Made by a program: the position numbers and the translations under genes. Below are positions 55,985 to 64,000 of a stretch of DNA of 64,000 bases, piece by piece (within the stretch, counting starts at the first letter, position 1; each line of letters opens with the position of its first letter). The notes beneath the pieces were generated by a model, which searched no databases, was not told the origin of the DNA, and saw nothing but the letters and a program-made list of their open reading frames with translations. Source of the DNA: Vitellaria paradoxa (taxonomy: Eukaryota; Streptophyta; Magnoliopsida; Ericales; Sapotaceae); assembly GCA_019916065.1 (NCBI GenBank), contig CM034233.1, positions 26,299,936-26,363,935 of the forward strand, written 5' to 3'.

Positions 55985-56800
55985 GGTTGGCTTTATGGTT
56001 GTGGACTTGTGTCCCTAAGTCAAGGGCACCATATTTTAACCTGTCGCTTTTTCGATCCAAAATTCCTTTCATGGTTTAGAGAAAATTTAAAAGAAAATTT
56101 AAAATATGAGAGAGTAATGCTTATTATTTAAAAAGAATTGAAAAGTTAGAAGATGAAAAACTGATTAAACTTTTCAAATGAAACCTAAATATTAGCATAG
56201 AAAAAAGGATGCGTTAATATAAATTAATATTTTGAAGTGTCAATATTGAATAATTTTTTGGTTGGAGGACAAAATAATACACCTCATAGTTAGGCTTCAT
56301 TTGGAAAATTAAAAAAGTTTTTAATATTTCGTAATTTTTGTTTTGGCGTTGATAAATGTTACTTTCGGCTAAAATTTTTGTATTTGATAAAAATTTTGTA
56401 AAGATTAAAGAAAAATTAAAAAAATTAGAGAAAGTTAGAAAAAATTACTTTTTCTTGGGGTGTTTGGAGCTCAAAAAATCTATTAAAAATGTAATTTTGA
56501 TAACTTTTTATCATTTGGAGTTTAGCTAACAAAATCATATTTTTTTTTTTTAGAGATGAACAATTTATTTGAACGGATTTAGAAACTTTATTGGAATTTA
56601 TAGAAAAATTATTAAAATTTGTTAAAATTTTATTAAACTTTGTAAACATTTGTAGATATGTATAAATTTATATATATATATATATATATATATTCATGTA
56701 GTCCGCGATGAAAAAGTTTGATAGAGTTTTTCAAAATTTTTTTAAGTTTTCTAGAGTACCAGACAAGCCATTTTTTTTAGGGGTTTTTGGAAGCCGGTCA
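55985..56800. other. Gene-free AT-rich interval
   Basis: No coding content. AAAATTTT-rich sequence and a (TA)n tract at 56671-56691 are present. Confidence 0.4.
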
Positions 56801-57112
56801 CTATTTATGTACTTATAATGATTTAAGTCATACCAAAAAAACTTACTTGTGAATAAGTCACACTTGCAACAAAAAGACAAAAAATGACATTACGCGTTTT
56901 TCACCACATTTCAAAACTGTCAGTTTTATCCAAAAATAGTGCACACTTTACTCATAACTTCCGTGACTTTCCATCTTCTTTATAAAGCAAGTAAAACTGA
57001 TTTTTGGAAACAAAATCAAAACTGTTTGAGAAAAACTTAATTTCACGACTTTCCATCTTCTTTACAAAACAAGCAAAACTCATTTTTGGAAACAAAATCA
57101 AAACTATTTAGG

Positions 57113-57275
57113 AAAACAGTACCACATAATAAAATAATACCACATAAAAAATAGTACCACATAATAAAATATTATCGTATAAAAACAGTATCGCATAAAA
57201 AACAGTACCACATAATAAAACAGTACCGCATAATAAACAGTACCGCATAATAAAACAGTACCTCATTAAAACAGC
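57113..57275. repeat. Short tandem array of ACAGTACCGCATAATAAA-like units
   Basis: About nine units of 16-20 bases vary around ACAGTACCRCATAATAAA. It directly abuts the longer-unit array and is built from the same ACAGTACCGCA motif in one orientation. Confidence 0.88.
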
Positions 57276-57282
57276 ACCATTC

Positions 57283-58110
57283 TTTGCATGATATAGTCAT
57301 GCGGTACTGTTTTTGAACAAGCATGCATCCTAAAAAAAAGTACCGCAGACATGTGGTACTGTCACACATGCGGTACTGTCGGTCATTCGTTTGATATGTG
57401 AACTATTTTTGTGTTTAAATATGATGTTTGAATGATATAGTCATGCGGTACTGTTTTTTAACAAGCATGCATCCTAAAAAAAACAGTACCGCAGACATGT
57501 GGTACTGTCACACATGCGGTACTGTCGGTCATTCGTTTGATATGCGAACTATTTTTGTGTTTACATGTGATGTTTGCATGATAGAGTCATGCGGTACTGT
57601 TTTTGAACGAGCGTGCATCCTAAAAAAACAGTACCGCAGACATGTGGTACTGTCACACATGCGGTACTGTCGGTCATTCGTTTGATATGTGAACTATTTT
57701 TGTGTTTACATGTGATGTTTGCATGATAGAGTCATGCGGTACTGTTTTTGAACGAGCATGTATCCTAAAAAAAACAGTACTGCAGACATGTGGTACTATC
57801 ACACATGCGGTACTGCCGGTCATTCGTTTGATATGTGAACTATTTTTGTGTTTACATGTGATGTTTGCATGATAGAGTCATGTGGTACTGTTTTTGAACG
57901 AGCGTGCATCTTAAAAAAAAACAGTACCGCAGACATGTGGTACTGTCACACATGCGGTACTGTCGGTCATTCGTTTGATAAGTGAAGGTCATTCGTTTGA
58001 TAAGTGAACTATTTTTGTGTTTACATGTGATGTTTGCATGATAGAGTCATGCGGTACTGTTTTTGAACGAGTATGCATCCTAAAAAAAGCAGTACCGCAG
58101 TCATGTGTTT
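57283..58110. repeat. Satellite-like tandem array, unit about 145 bp, with inverted 11-bp motif
   Basis: Units start TTTGCATGATAGAGTCATG at 57283, 57427, 57573, 57718, 57864 and 58033, giving spacings of 144, 146, 145, 146 and 169. The fifth unit carries an extra GTCATTCGTTTGATAAGTGAA copy. The last unit is partial. Each full unit carries TGCGGTACTGT three times (the middle copy as TGTGGTACTGT) and once in inverse as ACAGTACCGCA, so each can fold into a strong hairpin. Units are highly alike. No conserved protein frame. Confidence 0.92.
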
Positions 58111-58549
58111 AAATACGTAATCCAGATCCGTATATATTACTTCGACCGACGTTAATCTCACAGCACAAACTCGCGTAATCCGTATGTATTCCTTCGTATA
58201 TAATCCTTTAACAGATTTTTATCTCACTATATCTTCACGCGATTTATAAGGAATGAAACAAAAACGGAAAACGTGATTCTCGGTTCCATAATTTTCGGCA
58301 ACTTCTTCTCAATTAATTATAGAAAAGGGGCATTTAAGTCATATTATAAATTATATTTAAAACAAACCCGCAGGACCCACTCAAAAGTATGACTTAAATA
58401 CAAAATTTTTCACATTAATGTGACTTAAAAGCAATACTTTTTTTTTGGGTGTGACTAATAGCTTTAAAAGATTACCAAATATGACTTAGATACAATTTTT
58501 TATTTTTTTTAAGTCAAAAGATAGGCAGGACCCCGATCCACCTATCTTA

Positions 58550-58650
58550 TTTTTTTTTATCATACTCAAATTGGATTCGAATCGACGATCCACTGTGAGA
58601 GGAGCAAACCCTCCGTCCAGCGCGCCAGGGTCGGGGAGGCCAGACAGGCC
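58550..58650 (-). mobile_element. tRNA-derived SINE-like element
   Basis: On the minus strand a moderate-GC block has A-box-like TGGCGCGCTGGA and B-box-like GTCGATTCGAATCC at tRNA-like spacing and ends in a poly(A) tract (poly-T at 58550-58558 on the plus strand). It resembles the 5216-5316 SINE in architecture and size but not in sequence. I could not find a target duplication. Confidence 0.6.
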
Positions 58651-58799
58651 ATTTGCGTGCATTAACTTTTTTTTTTTTTTCCACTTGTATTTGATAAATT
58701 TAGGTAGAGAAAAATAAAAAAAAATTAAAGGAAATTAGATAACATTGAAAGTTGTGTTTTTTTTTTTTGGGGTGGGGCTTAAGGTGTAAAAGCAAACCG

Positions 58800-59050
58800 G
58801 TCGAATCAGCGTTGACCATCGAAATAATCTGATCAAACGGTTGACTTGGCATTTAGGTGGATAAGATCGAAGACATGCGGCATGCGGCTTTTCCAGATAC
58901 CCGCCAACCACACTCGCATTCCCAAATCAGAGCGAACGAATGAGCCCAATATTCGAAATTAGGGCTCAAATTGTCTACAGATCGTCCGTTCGATTTCCCA
59001 TAAGAAGACTGTCTCTTCCCGTCGACCTTTTGGGGTTTAATTCTTGTTAG
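58800..59050 (+). promoter_or_regulatory. MAF1 promoter and 5' UTR exon (inferred)
   Basis: A gene-like rise in GC content ends in TCTTGTTAG then GTAAAGTTTC, a good splice donor after 59050. The exon is noncoding (an ATG at 58941 opens only a short frame). Two W-box cores (TTGACC at 58811-58816 and TTGACT at 58841-58846) lie upstream, which are known WRKY binding motifs. The transcription start is not located. Confidence 0.5.
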
Positions 59051-60593
59051 GTAAAGTTTCTTTTTGATTCAATTTTCTCTGCAATGGTTCAGTTCGTATA
59101 TATGTATGGATTTGTGAAATTGTTTGCCGAACTACATGCTGTCGAATCGTATTCTGTCGTTATTGGCTTGTAAAGTTCTATTGTTTTGCAAATAATCGGC
59201 TTTATTGCGTGACTTATTGTTCGCAATGCATGGATGTAAATATATGAGATCTGAGAGATGCGCCTTTTGTTGTTTCTGGTGTTGTCTAGTGATAAGGTTT
59301 ATGGTTATTGATTTTGGCCAGTATTCGTGGAGGGATTTTGATTTGGAGGAGTTTGCGGTTTTGACTTTCATCGGTCTGGGGCATTTTCTAGGAAAATTTT
59401 GGTGACAATGTTCTGAACTTGTCTGTTTTTGTATATGTAAGTGATTTGGATGGAGTCTTGAGGAATCTAATGGCTATTTGATAAATAGCATTTGGGGTTG
59501 GAAAAGAAGAGATGAGAGAAACATAGTCATGTTGGCCTAGTAGCGGCTACTGCCTATTTTAGATTGAATGGTGTTGGTTCAAATTTAATGAGTGAAAACT
59601 CACCCGAAAAAAGTTGGTGAAAATTATGAAACAGGTACTGTTTTGAAATTGCTTAAGATTTTTTTATTTCTGCTATAATTATGGACCCATTTCCGTGTTT
59701 TGAGTACTTGAGAAGCTGAGAGCTTGTTTTATTTTGGTACAAGTGTGACTAAACCATGAATAAATCCCACAAACTAAAAGTATTTTTAGTTTTCTGTTTC
59801 ATGTTTTGTTTGGCGTAAACATAACCATTGTTTAGTTTGGTGTTTTGTGTGTTATGCACAACACAAGTATATAAGCAAGTGGCAAGTGAAAAGCTTTCAT
59901 TCATGTCTTGTAACTGATAATTATGCAAGTTCTGTCAACAGCTTTCATCCATATCTTATAATTGATAATTATGCAAGTTCTATCCAAGCCTGTTTAACCT
60001 GGATGCTGATTATAAATGATACTTCTATACCATAGATTTGCATGTAGTTTTTACCTTTGAATGGAAGAACAATGCTCCAAATAAAGCAGTAATTGAGTTA
60101 GGTTGGGAAGTATTTTCCGTGGTTGTTTAGTACTATGGATTAGGGTGCTGTTGACCTTGAATGAATTGCTAGATAAGTTGTTTCATCATTGTTCATGGAG
60201 GCTTTAAAGTTAGCCCTTTTTTTTTTTTTTTTTTTAATGGATGCTGCATAAGTTTAGTTCTTTAAAAATTGTTTAATGACATTTGCAATTTTGTTTTGAT
60301 GACAACATTAAAATTAGAGAATGGGTATGTTATTGGTGAAAAGAATTTTGAACTTAAGTATAATATTGAGATCATTGCAGTTTTTAACATTGTGAAAAGT
60401 TCACTTTAATACTCTATAAATGTATCTATATAAAGTGGCACGTTAAGTTTGACTAATTTCATTCAGTGTTTTGCTTGATTTTCGCATCTTAGAATAGCCT
60501 GTTGTTTTAAACTTTCAGGGCTTCTGACTAATTTCATTCAGTGTTTTGCTTGATTTTCGCATCTTAGAATAACCTGTTGTTTTAAAGTTTCAG
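59051..60593 (+). other. First (leader) intron of MAF1
   Basis: T-rich DNA of 1543 bases between the inferred UTR donor and the acceptor TTTAAAGTTTCAG. It holds no exon I can recognise. A small duplication of AGCTTTCATYCATRTCTTRTAA occurs at 59894-59914 and 59940-59961. A 75-bp tandem duplication at its end repeats the acceptor. Confidence 0.5.
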
Positions 60594-60599
60594 GGCTTC
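60450..60599 (+). repeat. 75-bp tandem duplication spanning the MAF1 splice acceptor
   Basis: 60450-60524 and 60525-60599 both run from TGACTAATTTCATTCAGTG to TTTCAGGGCTTC. They differ at only about two positions (TAGCC/TAACC and AAACTTT/AAAGTTT). Each copy includes a branch-point-like and polypyrimidine/AG acceptor context, giving alternative acceptors after 60518 and 60593. Confidence 0.93.
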
Positions 60600-60689
60600 T
60601 TATTTTGAGTGCTAGAACTTTGCGAGGATCTTTACTACAGTTAGGCACCATCCATATTGAAGCCGTTGTTTTCATTTGAAACACCAATC

Positions 60690-61132
60690 ATGAAGTATTT
60701 GGAACACACTCCCCTTGACCGGTAATTGCTCTATATATATATATATATATATTAATGCGGAAGATTAACCACAGTCCTCATCAGATCAGATGAGTGCCAT
60801 TTTCTTATTTATTTTATGTTTTGAACTGCTGTTACTTTCATTTAGTTTTCTTTTTAATCAACTTGATATGTTTTCCAGTCTAAATGATTTCTTAAATCAT
60901 ATGAATTTTGGAGAGCGCACTATCAAAGGATGCTTTGAAGCTTACTCTTGTAAGACACCCTGCAATTTTTCCTCCTTTGTGTGTGTGTGTGTGTGTGGTT
61001 TCTTTTTTTTTTGGGGGGGGGGACATTTAACATTTCCATTATTTATTGGATGTAAGAACACTGTTTTTGGTGCTTTTTCTAGGCAAACATACAGGAACTG
61101 ATAAGAAGTTGTTGCTCAGCTTGGAGCATGAG
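60690..61132 (+). CDS. MAF1: MAF1, repressor of RNA polymerase III transcription; N-terminal three coding exons
   Basis: MAF1 binds RNA polymerase III and shuts down tRNA and 5S-related transcription under stress. It shuttles between cytosol and nucleus depending on TOR-pathway phosphorylation (known for the family). Exons are 60690-60721, 60879-60949 and 61083-61132, all with GT/AG borders and matching phases. They give MKYLEHTPLDRLNDFLNHMN, FGERTIKGCFEAYSCKHTGT and DKKLLLSLEHE, 51 residues that match the conserved A-box region of plant MAF1. The ATG is the conserved start. An upstream UTR and intron are inferred. The next exons (with the ILDYLG-type continuation) are not found before 64000, so the third coding intron exceeds 2.8 kb and contains transposon relics. 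Confidence 0.9.
60732..60752. repeat. (TA)n microsatellite in MAF1 intron
   Basis: TATATATA run ten bases downstream of the first coding exon's donor site. Confidence 0.9.
60978..61022. repeat. (GT)n, T-run and G-run in MAF1 intron
   Basis: GTGTGT repeat, then TTTTTTTT, then a run of ten G bases, in the intron between coding exons two and three. Confidence 0.9.
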
Positions 61133-62238
61133 GTAATCCAACTTTGATAAGTTTATTTTATTGAAGAAAAAGGATTTCATTGTCGTCCCATTGAAATAGG
61201 TAAATGTTTTTGTCTTGTGGGGAAGGGCCGTTTTCCATCAAAACACACTGAAGCATAGTGAAACACATTGAAATGGTAAATTGCATTATCATGAATCGAA
61301 AATATTTCATAAATGTTGCTTTATTTTTATCATTTCTTTCTGTTATTTTCATTGTAAAAATATCCTACTTCATGTGGTGAACTTCTAAACCTTATTTTGT
61401 CAGCATCTTACACGTCTCATACACTTGGATTTGATGACTTGATTTAATTGAAATTATGAAATGACTTTTGGTTTGCTATCAACCTTTATTCTTTTTGTTG
61501 CTTCTGTCATGTTTTAGTAACATTCTAAAACATTCTGTTTCCATGCTAAAAAGAGACTGGCGTAACAAAGTGAGAATTTGATCCTTGATTGTCTATTTGG
61601 TAGATAGCCTAGCCAGTTTTCATATACAACTTTGGTATATAATATACCTTGATTAACCTTTCCGTATGCAGTTCTAAAATTTAATTTCTTGCATCTTGGA
61701 TAATTTTCGTGCATGATCAGTTGCCTTATCATCTGCCTTCTCCATTTCTCTCATTTTCATTTTTGTAAAATGGAAAATTGAGAATAAGGATAAATTTCTC
61801 CATTCAACGAACTCTATCAGCTCTATAGGTAAAGACAGTATATCTGAGTCCAGGGTTGGCATTAGGGGGAAACGTCCCTACTCTGCCCCCCTTGTGTAGC
61901 CATTATTCAGAAGCCCCAAAGTTTTGAAGATTTTTGAAGTATTATGGAAAATTGCGGTGTAAGCTTTCTTGATTCGTACCTCTGCATGCAGGTTTGAACA
62001 ATTCACCACCTGATGTGGGATTAACAGATGTGTTATGTTTGCAGTGTGGGACAAAATAATCACTATTTGAAATTAAAAAATAAAGAGCCTTTTGTCTCAC
62101 TTGGTAAATACCAGAATTCTAGAGGCTGTTTGTCCATTTGATGCTTTGAGGCAAAAGTAAGGGATAGCTGGAATGCTAGAAGAAAGCCTCACCTTAATGC
62201 CAATAACCCCATCAATGCCCATGTGATTGTCCTTCAAC
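61133..62238 (+). other. MAF1 third coding intron, first part
   Basis: No exon is recognised. The small minus-strand frames here are shadows in AT-rich DNA. A pyrimidine-rich stretch with CCCCAAAG-type sequence around 61860-61920 has no identified role. Confidence 0.45.
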
Positions 62239-62427
62239 TGTTAGAATACAGAGAATTAAAAATAACTTGACACACTAATGAATGGTCCTGTGGCTTGTAT
62301 TTATGGTCCCTGGAGTCTATACAAGATATCACAAGATGTCAATTACAGATCAATTACAATCCTCCTAAATATCTACACTCTCATAAATACATATATTCTA
62401 TGACTAGCATATATTCTACATTTAGCA
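62239..62427 (-). repeat. Solitary Copia LTR (3' LTR of a truncated minus-strand element)
   Basis: A 189-bp segment begins TGTTAGAATACAG and ends ACATTTAGCA (TG...CA). On the minus strand it is preceded by a purine-rich TTGAAAGGGAG (62438-62428), a polypurine tract, and then by Copia RNase H relics. No second LTR is visible. Confidence 0.75.
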
Positions 62428-62823
62428 CTCCCTTTCAACTTAGAACATACATATCATATGTTTCGAGTTTGTTACATATATATTGAACTCGATTGTCTCT
62501 TAAAGTTTTAGTAAATAAATTTGCGAGCTGGTTTTCAGATTTTACATGAGTTGTTTTTATCAAATTCTAGAAAGCTTCTCTCGACCAAAGTGACAATCTA
62601 CTTCTATAGGCTTCATCCTCATAAAATACGAGATTTGATACAATATGAATGGTTGCTTGATTATCAAACATCAATTCCATGGGATGTTCATGTTTCACAC
62701 CAATTTCTTCAAGTGTATGTTTTAAATGCACTAATTCACATGATGTGTGTGCCATAGCTCAGTATTCAGATTCTGCACTTCTCTGAGCTACGACAATTTG
62801 CTTTTTGCTTTTCCAAGATATCA
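62428..62823 (-). pseudogene. Truncated Copia RNase H fragment in MAF1 intron
   Basis: On the minus strand 62755-62567 reads MAHTSCELVHLKHTLEEIGV and KHEHPMELMFDNQATIHIVS. This is the typical Copia RNase H end, with the conserved D in FDNQA. It degenerates toward the LTR. Homology stops near 62823 (a TTTA repeat), so most of the element is missing. Confidence 0.8.
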
Positions 62824-62917
62824 AGTTATTTATTTATTTATTTTTGGTTTTGCTGTTAAAAGATCAAAAAATTGAGCAAATGCCCTACAGGGAAAAATAA
62901 TTAGTAACATACTGTTA

Positions 62918-63335
62918 CATTTCGTTTGGGATGGTAGATTTGATAGGATTTGATTTCATTTAATGAAAATTCTCACCAATTCTTATGTTTGGAATTGAAA
63001 TAAAATTTTATGAGTTGGATTTAATTTAATTTCATAACTTAAATTTTGGGATTTTTATATCATTTGAAATCCAATTCAAAACAATAGAATTTGATGAAAA
63101 TTAATTATTTTTTCAAGCCATCTAAGTAAGTGGGCAAATTTATCCTCATATATCATATTTAATATATTTTCTATTTACTATTAACATGGTCAAATTTTAT
63201 ATTTCTCTTAAATCAAATCAATTCAATTCTTAAATTCAAAATGTGTACCAAACACAATTTTATTTACCAAATCAAATCAATCCTTTATTTTAAAATCGAA
63301 TCAATTCTAATATAAAAATATTTTCAAACAGAGTG
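62918..63335. mobile_element. Tourist-like MITE (PIF/Harbinger type), 418 bp
   Basis: The ends CATTTCGTTTGGGATGG and, on the other strand, CACTCTGTTTGAAAATAT are imperfect inverted repeats flanked by TTA (62915-62917 and 63336-63338), the 3-bp target duplication expected of PIF/Harbinger elements. The interior is AT-rich and noncoding. It shares long stretches with 13440-13760 (CTAAGTAAGTGGRYAAATTTATCC, ATTTTATGAGTT). It sits in MAF1 intron 3. Confidence 0.72.
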
Positions 63336-63338
63336 TTA

Positions 63339-64000
63339 ATGAAATCATACTTCCATAATGCTATTTCACATAGCCTAAAATCGCATTTTCATAACACGGT
63401 TTCTTTAGAATTAATGCTGTCCAGAAAACACTTTTTCAAATGTGATTTTAAAGAAAGAAGGTACTGCATTTTATTAATGCGATTTTAGACCAATACAGAA
63501 AAATGCAAGCTTGCGGTGATAGCTTTTCTGATGATAGGCCGGGACTTGAGCTTTGAAAGTATGTTAGATGGGATTATTCTTGAAAAAAGAGTTGCACATG
63601 TGACGTGAGATATGATGGGAATTGCTTCTGAGAGAAATTTAGATAGGAAATTATTTTGGCCAAAAACTCCATTTGTGCAGGAAAGTTGACTTGGTAAATC
63701 TCAGCAGGAAATTTTTGAAACCTGATAGACTGATAGTTACTCACCCTCCTTTAGTTAACTTTTGTTTGTGCCCTGCCCCGTTGTGAGTTCCCATATCCTG
63801 GGCTATTTTGGGGAAAACAGTGCCCATCCCCATCCTCATCCTGTGTCCATTGCCATTTTTTTCCCCAATTCAGAACTGTGCAGTTGAATTTTTACTTCGC
63901 ATATCTGATTTATACTTGTATTATTTTCTGTATATCTTTCTATCTTTTGAGGGGACTGCTCCTTTTTAATTTTCTCAGCATTTATGGTTTTTCAAAATCA
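63339..64000 (+). other. MAF1 third coding intron, continuing past the window
   Basis: No exon is recognised. CATTTTATTAATGCGATTTTAG and similar phrases (63430-63490) suggest a small inverted repeat with AAATCGCATTTTCATAAC (63378-63396). The conserved next MAF1 exon must lie beyond 64000 if the gene is intact. Confidence 0.4.

Larger units (their letters stand above)
56800..58510. mobile_element. Unclassified repeat-built element containing the 57.1-58.1 kb array
   Basis: The outer parts are rich in AAGTCATAY and AAGTCACAY phrases in opposite orientations. On the left are ATTTAAGTCATACC and AATAAGTCACACTT. On the right, read on the other strand, are CTAAGTCATATTTGG and TTAGTCACACCC. This suggests imperfect terminal inversion. 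Next come an 82-base tandem pair (starting GACTTTCCATCTTCTTTA at 56965 and 57047), then the short-motif array, then the 145-base array. No protein is encoded. Precise termini and target duplication are not resolved. Confidence 0.4.

Noticed and set aside
57172..57685. ORFs reading repeated Tyr/Cys/Phe phrases on both strands of the 57-kb array
   Set aside because: The unit length is not consistently a multiple of three and the frames die at the next unit. The peptides merely translate the repeat.
57113..58110. CRISPR-like array
   Set aside because: There are no unique spacers between identical short repeats. The intervening sequence is itself repeated and the DNA is plant nuclear.
58550..58650. 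Possible genuine tRNA gene
   Set aside because: The A and B boxes are present but the acceptor and anticodon stems do not pair as in a tRNA, and a poly(A) tail follows. A SINE explains it better.

Overview
This is a stretch of AT-rich nuclear DNA from a flowering plant, almost certainly a eudicot. The evidence is spliced plant genes with GT/AG introns, plant-type Copia and Ty3/Gypsy (Tekay/Del-like) retrotransposons primed by initiator tRNA-Met, tRNA-derived SINEs, MITEs and Helitron-like elements. I cannot name the species from sequence alone.

Host genes are sparse. (1) 9.8-10.1 kb, minus strand: a lone first coding exon of a SCYL1-like (SCY1-like pseudokinase) gene. Its splice donor reads CTAAAT where GTAAAT would be expected, and no further exons are visible. 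(2) 11.2-11.9 kb, plus strand: the last two exons of a plant quiescin sulfhydryl oxidase (QSOX), with the Erv/ALR CEEC active site and the C-terminal membrane segment. The N-terminal exons are not visible in the window. (3) 15.1-18.2 kb, minus strand: a complete seven-coding-exon RING-variant (RINGv/MARCH-like) E3 ligase gene that predicts 262 residues. QSOX and RINGv converge tail to tail. (4) 59-64 kb, plus strand: the 5' part of MAF1, the repressor of RNA polymerase III. It has a 5' UTR exon and the first three coding exons, and it runs off the right edge. Its introns carry a 75-bp duplication of a splice acceptor, a truncated Copia remnant and a Tourist-like MITE.

The rest is mobile DNA. 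1-2.97 kb holds a decayed LINE on the minus strand. 3.97-9.08 kb is a decayed Copia element on the plus strand, itself interrupted by a 101-bp SINE with a perfect 17-bp target duplication. 12-14.7 kb holds MITE remnants, including a hAT-like element with a GC-rich filler. 19.6-22.4 kb is a tandem AT-rich Helitron-like block containing an exact 309-bp duplication. 22.6-23.1 kb is a long-arm foldback MITE. 27.6-32.8 kb is a second decayed Copia on the minus strand. 39.4-42.1 kb is a Helitron with a clear 5' TC, 3' hairpin and CTAG end. 43.2-52.3 kb is a structurally complete, young 9.1-kb Gypsy element with 2-kb LTRs, a perfect 5-bp TSD and four coding lesions. 53.4-58.7 kb holds several SINEs, a large MITE and an unusual satellite-like array built from one inverted 11-bp motif (57.1-58.1 kb).

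I see no operon-like or defence-like system. The most unusual structures are the inverted-motif array at 57.1-58.1 kb, the acceptor duplication in MAF1, and the juxtaposition of a SCYL1 head and a QSOX tail, which suggests a rearrangement breakpoint or gene fragmentation.
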